Assembly (NCBI GenBank): GCA_021819345.1
Contig: JAKARG010000049.1
Coordinates: 1 to 11,748, forward strand
DNA from: Actinomycetes bacterium
Lineage (GTDB): Bacteria > Actinomycetota > Acidimicrobiia > Acidimicrobiales > Palsa-688
Direction of reading: 5' to 3'
DNA: 11,748 nucleotides
Shown here: positions 1 through 6,142 of the stretch, one piece after another
How the letters are laid out: the number at the start of each line of letters is the position of its first letter
Position numbering within the stretch: the first letter of the stretch is position 1
Position numbers and translations under genes: made by a program
Notes under the pieces: model-generated
The model's input: only the letters and a program-made list of their open reading frames with translations
Database searches by the model: none
What the model was told of the DNA's origin: nothing

Positions 1-1
1 C

Positions 2-379
2 GCGCTTGAGGAGTTCGTGAACGAGAGACTGGGCGGCAGCGGAACGGAGCTCACCTTCGAGGAAGCCGTCGAGGTCGGCCGTCAGTACGGCATCTTCACC
101 CTCGCGCGTGGCTGGACCAGAGCCGACAAGAAGAACGGCATTGTCGGCGACGAGTCGTTCGAAGCATTCGCGGATCACGTCGCTCCGGGCAAGCTCGCCG
201 AAGCCGCGCAAGCGGGCGGCGCGAGCAAGGTGCGGAGGGGTCGGTGGCTGGCCGAGAACGTCCCGTGCCCGGCCGAGGTTGACGATCTTTACCGTCAAGT
301 TCTCGATGCCCTCAGGCTCCGCAGCGTGGTCACTCCGCCAGAGAGCCCGTCACCGCCCGACGGTACGGTTGCGCAATGA
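2..379 (+). CDS. Hypothetical protein, probably 3' part of a longer gene
   Basis: The frame is open to the left window edge, so the gene may begin outside. The first possible internal start is GTG at 17. A GAGGAG sits only 3 nt before it, too close for a normal ribosome binding site, which favours a truncated longer protein. The visible product is about 125 residues, hydrophilic and mostly helical-looking, with a basic patch (KVRRGRW) near residue 75 and a Pro/Ser-rich tail. I recognise no family or catalytic motif. Its TGA (377-379) overlaps the ATG of the next gene (376-378) as ATGA, so it was the translationally coupled first visible member of the ImmA/DUF4411 operon. It may be functionally linked to that module. 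It shows no internal stop, but part of it is missing from view, so intactness is unknown. Confidence 0.5.
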   Translation, partial: ALEEFVNERLGGSGTELTFEEAVEVGRQYGIFTLARGWTRADKKNGIVGDESFEAFADHVAPGKLAEAAQAGGASKVRRGRWLAENVPCPAEVDDLYRQVLDALRLRSVVTPPESPSPPDGTVAQ

Positions 380-1528
380 CCACCTCGGTGCGCGCTGCCG
401 TGAGGCCTCGGCTGCTCGCAGGGACTGGCGAGCGAGCTGGTCTGGGCGCCGAGACCTGACGCAGAAGTTCCCCAAGCTCACCGAGTGGGAGAGCGGAGAG
501 CGGACTCCGACGTTCAAGCAGCTCGAAGACTTCGCCAGGGCGACGCACACGCCGATCGGCTTCCTGTTCCTCCCCGAGCCGCCCGAGGAGCAGGTTCCGA
601 TCCCCCACTACCGCACGATGGGCGACGCCGGTGTGTCCCGCCCGAGTCCCGACCTGCTCGACACGATCTTCGCCTGTCAGCAGCGCCAGGAGTGGTACCG
701 GGACTTCGCCCAGGTAACCAGGGAGGATCCTGTCGCCTTCGTCGGGTCGCTGACGACCTCGGTACCTGTCGTCGAGGCTGCCGAGCAGATCCGGGGGACC
801 CTCAGATTCAGTTTGGGCGAGCGCGGTCAAACCTGGTCGGACGCGCTCCGAACTCTCGTCGACCATGCCGAGGAGCTGGGCGTGCTCGTGATGGTGAGCG
901 GGGTCGTCGGCGCCAACACGCACCGAGAGCTTGACCCCGAGGAGTTTCGCGGCTTCTCCCTCGTCGACCGGCTCGCGCCGCTGGTGTTTGTGAACGGTGC
1001 CGACACCAGGGCGGCCCAGATTTTCACCCTTGCCCACGAGCTCGTCCACCTGTTCCTGGGCGAGACCGGGCTCGACGACACCGACCTCGGAGCGGCACCG
1101 ACCAACCCGGTCGAGCGTTGGTGCAACCAGGTCGCCGCCAAGGTCTTTGTCCCCTGGGGTCCCTGCGCAACGCGCTGTCCCCGGACGCAGCAGTGGCCGA
1201 CGAGCTGGAGTCGCTCGCTCACACGTTCAAGGTGAGCACCCTCGTGGTCCTGCGCCGCGTCCACGACGCTGGCCGGCTGAGCTCCGACGAGTACCGGACT
1301 GCCTACCAGGAGGAGGTGGCGAGGGTCCTGGCGATCCTCGGGGGACGATCGGGGTCCGGCGGCAACTTCTTCAACACCCAGCCGGCGCGGGTCTCCAGGC
1401 GCTTTGCCCGCGCGGTCATCGTCAGCACCCTCGAAGGCCAGACCTTGCACCGCGACGCCTTTTAGATGCTGGGGCTCAAGAAGCTGTCGACCTTCGAGGA
1501 GCTGGTCAGCCGGCTCGGGGCTGGCTGA
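376..1528 (+). pseudogene. Broken XRE-type HTH / ImmA-IrrE (COG2856) metallopeptidase regulator
   Basis: Read across three frames, this gives a typical XRE-ImmA/IrrE protein of about 380 residues. Members combine an N-terminal helix-turn-helix with a zinc peptidase domain, and often sit beside toxins or stress genes. The N-terminus is MTTSVRAAVRP at 376. The HTH end reads FPKLTEWESGERTPTFKQLE (468-527). A zinc motif HELVH lies at 1035-1049. The C-terminal helical part (1154-1462) contains TFKVSTLVVLRR. There are three lesions. One base appears lost near 451-453 (the original frame hits TGA at 457). One C appears lost from the C run at 1151-1154. An in-frame TAG sits at 1463-1465, 21 codons before the natural TGA (1526-1528). 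That TGA shares one base with the ATG of the next gene. The zinc motif is intact, but no full-length product can be made, so I call it a pseudogene. Sequencing error is the main alternative. Confidence 0.85.
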
Positions 1529-2007
1529 TGGCCTACCTGTTTGACACGAACGTCGTCATCGAGGCCAAGAACCGCCGCTTTGGCTTCGACTTCTGCCCCG
1601 CGTTCTCGGACCGGATCGATGAAGCCCGCCAGGCGGGAACGGTCTTCAGCATCGACAAAGTCGCCATCGAGCTCGACGCCGTCGACGACGACCTCGCGAC
1701 CTGGGCCAGCGAGCGACCCGACGCCTTCTTCCTTGAGGCCGACGCCGCCGTGACGTGGAGCGAGAAGGTGAGCACCTAGACCAACGGCGCCGGATACGAG
1801 CCGGCCGCAGTCGTGACCTTCCTGCAAGACGCTGACTACTACCTGGTTGCCCATGCCCACCATCACGTGGTGGTCACCCACGAAGTCGTCGCCCACTCCA
1901 CGAAGAAGATCAAGATCCCCAACGCCTGCATCGGTGTCGGCGTCTGCTATGTCACGCCCTTCGAGATGCTCCGTGCCGAACGGGCCCGGTTCGTCATGAG
2001 CCGCTGA
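1528..2007 (+). pseudogene. DUF4411 PIN-like toxin gene with an in-frame stop
   Basis: The translation MAYLFDTNVVIEAKNRRFGF, followed by FDFCPAF, is the hallmark start of the DUF4411 family: PIN-like predicted ribonucleases of about 160 residues, usually found downstream of an XRE/ImmA partner. All three expected acidic residues are present: Asp6 in FDTN, Glu48 in SIDKVAIELD, and the Asp of DADYYLVAHA after the break. A TAG at 1777-1779 (codon 84) interrupts the frame where related proteins would probably have Trp (TGG to TAG). The same frame then continues with the recognisable C-terminal half, ending in TPFEMLRAERARFVMSR. The segment LVAHAHHHVVVTHE looks one or two residues short. The start is fixed by the TGATG overlap with the upstream gene. 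A product of 83 residues would lack one catalytic acid, so the toxin is very probably dead. Confidence 0.85.
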
Positions 2008-2008
2008 G

Positions 2009-2673
2009 ATGGACGCCTGGCCAGCCGTAGGGGCCATCGGCTCGGTTGCTGCAGCTGCTGTGGCTGCGTGGGCTGCCTATCAGTCTCGAGCATCGGCGCA
2101 GCAAGCCAACCGGGCAGCCACCACTCTGGCGCGCATAGAAGAAGATCGGCGGCACGCCGAGTTGTGCCCGCGGTTTCGCGTGCTCTCCGGGCCAATCGGT
2201 CAGGCTGATTACCACGACACCTTTCGACTGCGACTGGTGGTCGTCGGTCCTCCTCCGTTAGGGCAGCTCGACCGGTTGACGGTGACCATAAGGGATGACT
2301 TTCACACCCGTGGGGAGGGCTTCCTGACTGCTGGAGGCCCGAGCGAGAGCAGATCAAACGGCAGATCTGGGGCTCGTGTCGCTTCACGCCACATACCGGC
2401 CCGGATGAGGCGCGGGCAGATGCAACGGGGCGAGAGACGGTCTACGAAGGTGCAATTCCGGTGGGCGAAGCCCTCGTCTATCAGCTTGAGCCGAATCCGC
2501 CGCCACCTTGGTCGATTGGAACTTCTCCGGATGCCTGGCGTCAACAGCAGGGAACGAACCTGCGGCTCGCACTCCTGGCCGAACGTGATGGTGTCGGTTC
2601 ATGGAGATTTGCTGGTGAACTGGATGTCGGCGACGGTCAGCACGAAGTCGAGACGGAGATTCCCAAGCCCTAG
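2009..2673 (+). pseudogene. Frameshifted gene for a small membrane-anchored protein, unknown function
   Basis: It starts with ATG one base after the DUF4411 stop. The first 110 residues read in one frame: an N-terminal hydrophobic segment (about residues 5-24, Ala/Val-rich), then a coiled-coil-like stretch (QSRASAQQANRAATTLARIE), then a beta-rich segment (FRLRLVVVGPPPLGQLDRLT). At about 2339-2341 the similarity-like, well-formed reading moves to another frame through the apparent loss of one base in a CCC run. It continues as GREQIKRQIWG...YRFTP-like sequence and ends with EVETEIPKP and TAG at 2671-2673. The repaired protein would be about 220 residues: one membrane helix, a coiled coil and a globular domain. 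The unrepaired frame continues to 2788, but its residue composition after 2340 is that of a wrong frame. This is an actinobacterial-style protein of unknown function. Its position suggests it belonged to the same operon. Confidence 0.65.
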
Positions 2674-3281
2674 CCTTGCTCCTGACGGCACTCCAACAGG
2701 CCTTGGGATCCCGAGCCTGGCTCGGAGCCACGATAGGACACTCCCGCCGAAGACGACCCCGAGCCGTCCAACGGTTCCAGAAGGCTAGGCGTCCGGCGTC
2801 GACGGACTTCCCGCTGACGCTCATGTCAGCTGTACTCGCCTCTCCAGCCTCACCATCCGTCGGAGGACTGGCTCGGCTCCTGCCGGGGGCGCGCAAGCGC
2901 AAGAGGTCTTCGCGTTTTGCGTGGGGAGCCCTTCACGTTTGGGCCGTTGCCATCGTGCCAGGTGGCTGTGACTCTCCGCCCGACGTCGTCTCCGAGCCCG
3001 TAGTCGGGTCGTCTCGACCGGCCGGCTCTTCTTGTGGGCGCGCCGAGATGAACCCCCCTGAGGTTTCCGCAGAAACGTCTTCGACTATGGCGGCGCGTTG
3101 CTCGACGCGCCGACCAGGTCACCGAGCGTGGTCAACCGGTCAGCCGGTGCGCGCCGGGCCCTCGACCGCCGGACCGAGGTTCGTACTCTGGGGGGCCGAG
3201 GGCGCCGCCACGTCCGCTGCCAGCGACTTCGCGACATAGAACGTTCCACGGCGCAGACCGTCACGCCGTAGAGCGGTTCTC
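2674..3281. other. Gene-poor stretch of about 600 bp
   Basis: I find no convincing coding region here. The longest open frames (for example 2676-3239) have irregular Arg/Ser/Pro-rich composition, no domain, and run straight through the repeat at 3152-3205. A short perfect hairpin CCGAGC-CTG-GCTCGG lies at 2711-2725, about 40 nt after the preceding operon end. It has no T run, so it is at best a weak terminator. The stretch may be eroded remains of accessory genes, but nothing is recognisable. Confidence 0.6.
3152..3205. repeat. Degenerate direct repeat, copy A (upstream of hicBA)
   Basis: This copy matches the one at 3756-3808 in the same orientation. By eye about four in five positions agree, with one single-base indel. 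The best-kept core is CCGAGGTTCG followed by TCTGGG. The pair brackets the hicBA genes. Differences are mostly transitions (C/T, A/G), as expected of an old duplication or a dispersed element. Confidence 0.6.
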
Positions 3282-3482
3282 GTGCGGTTCACGGCAGCGG
3301 TTACGCACGAAGGCGGGTGGTACGTCGCGCGTGCCTTGGAAGTCGAAGTGGCCAGCCAGGGTCGGACGGTTGACGAGGCCTTGGCAAACTTGCGGGAAGC
3401 GCTCGAGCTGTGCTTCGAGGATGAGACCCTGCCCGAGGGTACCGAACCTCCCATCATCGCCACGGTCCAGCTGTCGGCGTGA
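3282..3482 (+). CDS. hicB: HicB-family antitoxin, short form
   Basis: Antitoxin of a type II HicBA system: HicB folds as a partial RNase H-like domain that binds and blocks the HicA RNase. The 66-residue product has the typical order: beta strand RFTAAVTHEGGWYVARA, then EVEVASQGRTVDEALANLRE (the conserved 'G-x-T-x-x-E-A-L-x-N-L' helix), then a short acidic end with PEGTEPPIIATVQ. It lacks a C-terminal helix-turn-helix or ribbon-helix-helix, which is common in the short HicB class but means autoregulation is not evident. The start is GTG with no strong ribosome binding site. The TGA (3480-3482) overlaps the GTG of hicA (3479-3481), giving the coupled antitoxin-first order hicB-hicA. No internal damage is seen, unlike the upstream module. 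Confidence 0.85.
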   Translation: MRFTAAVTHEGGWYVARALEVEVASQGRTVDEALANLREALELCFEDETLPEGTEPPIIATVQLSA

Positions 3483-3697
3483 GCCCGGCTCTGCCGGTCG
3501 TCGGTGGCGCCGACGTCATCGCCGCGTCGTCCAAAGCCGGTTTCGTGCAGGTGAGCCAGCGAGGCGGCCACGTCGAGCCCTGCGGCGGGGATCGAACGGT
3601 CATCGTGCCGATGCATCGGGAGCTTGCGACTGGCACCCTCCGTTCGGTGCTCGGACAGGCCGGTCTCACGCCGGCGGAGCTCATCGCCCTTCTCTGA
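3479..3697 (+). CDS. hicA: HicA-family toxin, possibly weakened active site
   Basis: HicA is a small mRNA-cleaving toxin with a double-stranded-RNA-binding-like fold. The 72-residue product has the full family length: PVVGGADVIAASSKAGFVQV, then the active-site loop QRGGHVE, the strand DRTVIVPMHRELATGTL and the final helix LRSVLGQAGLTPAELIALL. The catalytic His is present. However, the usual G-S-H with a following basic residue reads G-G-H-V-E-P-C-G-G, so Ser and the basic residue are replaced by Gly and Glu. Activity may therefore be reduced or lost. The GTG start overlaps the hicB stop by four bases, so translation is probably coupled. The gene is complete. The flanking direct repeats suggest it arrived as a cassette. 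Confidence 0.85.
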   Translation: MSPALPVVGGADVIAASSKAGFVQVSQRGGHVEPCGGDRTVIVPMHRELATGTLRSVLGQAGLTPAELIALL

Positions 3698-3755
3698 CGC
3701 CCTCACTTGGCGTACCCCTCACGGCGGACCTTCGTGTGGCGGGCGGGAGGTTGAT

Positions 3756-3808
3756 CGCCGGCCTTCGACCACCGGGCCGAGGTTCGCGTTCTGGGAGGCT
3801 GGGTGCGC
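3756..3808. repeat. Degenerate direct repeat, copy B (downstream of hicBA)
   Basis: Partner of copy A at 3152-3205, spaced about 604 bp from it and in the same orientation. It begins with CGCCGG, contains CCGAGGTTCG and ends near GTGCGC, just before the hairpin at 3811-3832. It lies between the convergent ends of hicA and the MpaB-type gene, outside any convincing reading frame. Confidence 0.6.
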
Positions 3809-3810
3809 GT

Positions 3811-3832
3811 AAAAGCCCTGGTCAGAGGGGCT
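3811..3832 (-). terminator. Probable rho-independent terminator of the MpaB-type gene
   Basis: Read on the minus strand, a 5-bp stem AGCCC/GGGCT with a loop of nine bases is followed by TTTT (plus 3811-3814). It lies about 60 nt after the stop codon of the gene ending at 3894. The stem is short and the T run has only four bases, so it is modest. On the plus strand no T run follows, so it is not an obvious terminator for hicA. Confidence 0.5.
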
Positions 3833-3893
3833 GTGGTGGGCAGAGTGGGGGAGTGGGGAGCAGCGTCGGAACCGGGGGTTCACCCGAGATCGG

Positions 3894-4781
3894 TCAGGGT
3901 TGAACTGCACTGGATGGACGGGCGCTCCTGTCTCCTCGCAGGGCTCGCCAACGGGCTGCGAGCACGTGGGGGAGGACCTGGGGATAGGTCCGCAGCGGTC
4001 CCGGGATGGAGTCGAAGATCCGGCGAGCGGTTGCTGCTCGCCGTTCGAAGAGGTGTTGGTCCTCTTCGCTCCAGGGGAGCCCGAGGAGGTCCCGGACCGC
4101 AACTGGAAGAGCCCCGACCGTTAACAGGCTCTGTAGAGACCCGACCCGCTCGGCCAGGGGCTCCCAGTACCGGTCGGGTAGGCGGTGGGTGGGGGCCGGG
4201 GGGTGGCGGACCACCTGGAGGACGTCACGGACGGACCGGTTGTCCTCGAGGGTGTGCTGGACGACCTGCTCGAAGTAGTCCAGGTAGGTCCTCCACGAGC
4301 CGGGCATCTCGGCGTCGGCAACCCCGAGGCGGAGCCCGACCTGCCTCCACTCGAGGTAGAAGGCCTCCTGCTCGGCTGGGGTGAGCGGGCTCGCCAGCAC
4401 TCGCCGTACATCGACGGCGTAGTGGGCAAGGCTCAGGTGCACCCAGGCGTAGGCACTCGGGTCCAGTGCCCGGTAGGAACGCCCCCGTGTGTCGACTCCG
4501 GCGATCTGCGCGTGGAGGCTTCGGAGGCGAGCCGACTCCGCGGCGGCGACGGCGTCCGACCCGTAGGTGAACCGCACTGTCGAGGTGATGGTGTGCAGCA
4601 GTCGGGTCCAGGGGTCCTGACGGAAGGTGGAGTGGGCTTCGACGCCGGCACCGACCACGGGATGGGCGACTTGGATCACCAAGGTTGCCGGTGCGATGAG
4701 GAGGCCTCGCGCATCTCCGAGCAGCTCCCAGGTGATCGACCCCAGGCCAGGAGAGCCGTGGGCTGGACCGGCTGAGCGCAC
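3894..4781 (-). CDS. MpaB/DUF2236-family oxygenase
   Basis: The 295-residue protein matches the MpaB/rubber-oxygenase (DUF2236, PF09995) family. Some members, such as latex-clearing proteins, are b-type haem oxygenases. Most bacterial members have no known substrate. Family features seen: GSITWELLGDARGLLIAP (14-31), QVAHPVVGAGVEAHSTFRQD (37-56), DPWTRL, RSLHAQIAGVD (87-97), and the conserved YAWVHLSLAH (111-120) that supplies helix His residues. The C-terminal part is helical and Arg-rich. No signal peptide or membrane helix is visible, so a cytosolic protein is likely. The start is GTG, with AAGG about 8 nt upstream. It lies 136 bp downstream of the glycosyltransferase gene and has its own upstream repeat region (4809-4848), so it may be separately transcribed. 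The terminator is at 3811-3832. The family assignment is firm; the substrate is unknown. Confidence 0.85.
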   Translation of the reverse strand: MRSAGPAHGSPGLGSITWELLGDARGLLIAPATLVIQVAHPVVGAGVEAHSTFRQDPWTRLLHTITSTVRFTYGSDAVAAAESARLRSLHAQIAGVDTRGRSYRALDPSAYAWVHLSLAHYAVDVRRVLASPLTPAEQEAFYLEWRQVGLRLGVADAEMPGSWRTYLDYFEQVVQHTLEDNRSVRDVLQVVRHPPAPTHRLPDRYWEPLAERVGSLQSLLTVGALPVAVRDLLGLPWSEEDQHLFERRAATARRIFDSIPGPLRTYPQVLPHVLAARWRALRGDRSARPSSAVQP

Positions 4782-4808
4782 ACCTCGACCTTACGCAGCT
4801 CCGCCGGA

Positions 4809-4848
4809 CACCCGGTCACACCGCCGTTCACCCGGCCACACCGACGGC
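4809..4848. repeat. Two tandem 20-bp repeats upstream of the MpaB-type gene
   Basis: Units 4809-4828 and 4829-4848 agree at about 16 of 20 positions. On the minus strand both contain CGGTGTG followed by CCGGGTG. They lie 28-67 bp upstream of the GTG start at 4781, between two same-strand genes. The position fits a binding site for a regulator of the oxygenase gene, but no regulator gene is adjacent. Confidence 0.45.
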
Positions 4849-4917
4849 GCCGGCTGATCGGATGCGCCGGGTCGGCCCCTCCGGCTCGGACGTAGATCGG
4901 CTGGGCGCTCCCCGGGC

Positions 4918-6036
4918 TCAGCGAACAGCCAGTGCGAAGGGTGTCGGTGCCTCTCCGGTCAGGTCGATCACCGGCACGGACCCCGGAACCGGGGTGCCGC
5001 TCGGCCGGTCGCAGCCCTGGCGGGACGAGGTGGCGAGGTCGAGATATCGCACACAGATGCCTCGGAGGAGGAGATCGAGTGGCCTCCCGGCGACCCAGTC
5101 CTCGACCAGCTCCAGGGGGATATCCCGGAGATGGACTACGGCGCTGAGGTCCTGCTCGCCTCCGGGCCCGGCCCCTCGTGGGCTCCGCCCGACCAACAGT
5201 TCGGCCGGAGCCTCGACGAGGCTGGCTACGACCGAGGCGAGCCAGTCCGGATCGAGCTGCGAGCTCTCGTCGAGGTGGGCGACCAGCGTGCCCGTCGATG
5301 CCTCGATCCCCCTCAGGCGGCCCGAACGCCTGGAGGCCCCTGGGGCGTGGAGCACCCGGATGCGGGGGTCGCTGCAGGATGGCGCGGGTGCTGGCCCCTC
5401 GCCGGTCTCGACCACGAGTAGCTCCCATGCGGGGTAGCACTGTCTCAGCACCGAGCCGAGCGGCAGGCGGAGGCCGTCGGGTCGGTCGACGGCGACGAGG
5501 ACGACGCTCACCGTCCACATCGGGCGCGGCGGGTGGACCTCGGCCAGTGAAGGTAGAGCACGCCAGAGCGGTCCCGGGACGACGCGAAGCCGCTCGGTTG
5601 CCGAGTCGGAGACTGCACAGGGCCCGCTGGAGGTGGCTCCGGACCAACGGATGGGCAGGGGAGCCGAGTCGAGCAGGCCCGATGTCGTGGTTCGCGGTAG
5701 CAACCAGTCGGCGAATGGGTCTCCTGTCACGCAGGGGGTCGGGTCCCCGATCGCTGCGTGGGTTCGACCCGGTCGCAGGGGCACGGGGGGCGGCGGCGAC
5801 ACGTCGAGGGGGTTGCCCGAGGCTGGAGCCAGCGGTTGGTGGAGGTGATCCGGGGAAGGCAGCTTCACCGAGGGGACCGCAGCGTCCGTCGTGCCTGGGC
5901 GGGCTCCGGCCCTCCTCCCCCTCCGGCGGGCCCAACGGACCAAGCCTCGCACCAGACGAAGGAAGACGCTTCCCGGGGGCCTGGTCGATCTGACCGTCTC
6001 CGAGCTGGTTGGTCGCACGCTGCGATTGTGGCGCAA
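4918..6036 (-). CDS. Family-2-like glycosyltransferase with a long Pro-rich N-terminus
   Basis: A GT-A type glycosyltransferase domain lies at residues 173-300 of this 372-residue frame: VSVVLVAVDRPDGLRLPLGS, then SVLRQCYPAWELLVVE (the common 'Q-x-Y-P-x-W-E' motif), PRIRVLHAPG, and LVAHLDESSQLDPDWL, where D-E-S (256-258) takes the place of the usual DxD metal site. Such enzymes move a sugar from a nucleotide-sugar to a cell-surface or lipid acceptor. The domain is short, with no transmembrane part. Residues 1-172 are Pro/Arg/Ser-rich and unrecognised. The start is uncertain. TTG at 6036 is the most upstream start codon, although the frame stays open back into the kelch gene end. An internal ATG at 5520 begins exactly at the domain, but neither has a clear ribosome binding site. 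The acceptor is unknown. Confidence 0.65.
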   Translation of the reverse strand: MRHNRSVRPTSSETVRSTRPPGSVFLRLVRGLVRWARRRGRRAGARPGTTDAAVPSVKLPSPDHLHQPLAPASGNPLDVSPPPPVPLRPGRTHAAIGDPTPCVTGDPFADWLLPRTTTSGLLDSAPLPIRWSGATSSGPCAVSDSATERLRVVPGPLWRALPSLAEVHPPRPMWTVSVVLVAVDRPDGLRLPLGSVLRQCYPAWELLVVETGEGPAPAPSCSDPRIRVLHAPGASRRSGRLRGIEASTGTLVAHLDESSQLDPDWLASVVASLVEAPAELLVGRSPRGAGPGGEQDLSAVVHLRDIPLELVEDWVAGRPLDLLLRGICVRYLDLATSSRQGCDRPSGTPVPGSVPVIDLTGEAPTPFALAVR

Positions 6037-6052
6037 TCGCGACGCGGTCGCG
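6022..6052 (-). promoter_or_regulatory. Two overlapping inverted repeats at the glycosyltransferase start
   Basis: GCGATTG/CAATCGC (6022-6028 with 6034-6040, loop of five) contains the candidate TTG start codon. CGCGAC/GTCGCG (6038-6043 with 6047-6052, loop of three) lies directly beside it. The two share bases 6038-6040, so they could not both form fully in RNA. They could also be a DNA operator. In such GC-rich DNA chance is a real alternative. No T run follows, so this is not an obvious terminator for the kelch gene. Confidence 0.35.
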
Positions 6053-6142
6053 TGGACCTCTGCTCGCCGTCGAGCTCGACTCCCCCTCTGGAGCCAGGGA
6101 CGTCGGCCCCGACTGGCTGCCTGGCCAGGAGATCCGTTCTTG

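Noticed and set aside
2711..2725. Hairpin CCGAGC-CTG-GCTCGG as operon terminator
   Set aside because: Stem of six, no T run and a distance of about 40 nt from the stop. Too weak to list as a terminator.
2676..3239. 187-codon open frame on the plus strand
   Set aside because: No domain, Arg/Ser/Pro-biased random-looking composition, and it crosses the repeat copy A. Long chance frames are common at this GC content.
3897..4775. Several plus-strand frames opposite the MpaB-type gene
   Set aside because: The minus strand reads a full-length DUF2236 protein with conserved motifs, and these are its shadows.
4676..5935. 419-codon open frame on the minus strand
   Set aside because: It overlaps both the glycosyltransferase and the MpaB-type gene in another frame, and its product is Arg/Pro/Gly-rich without motifs.
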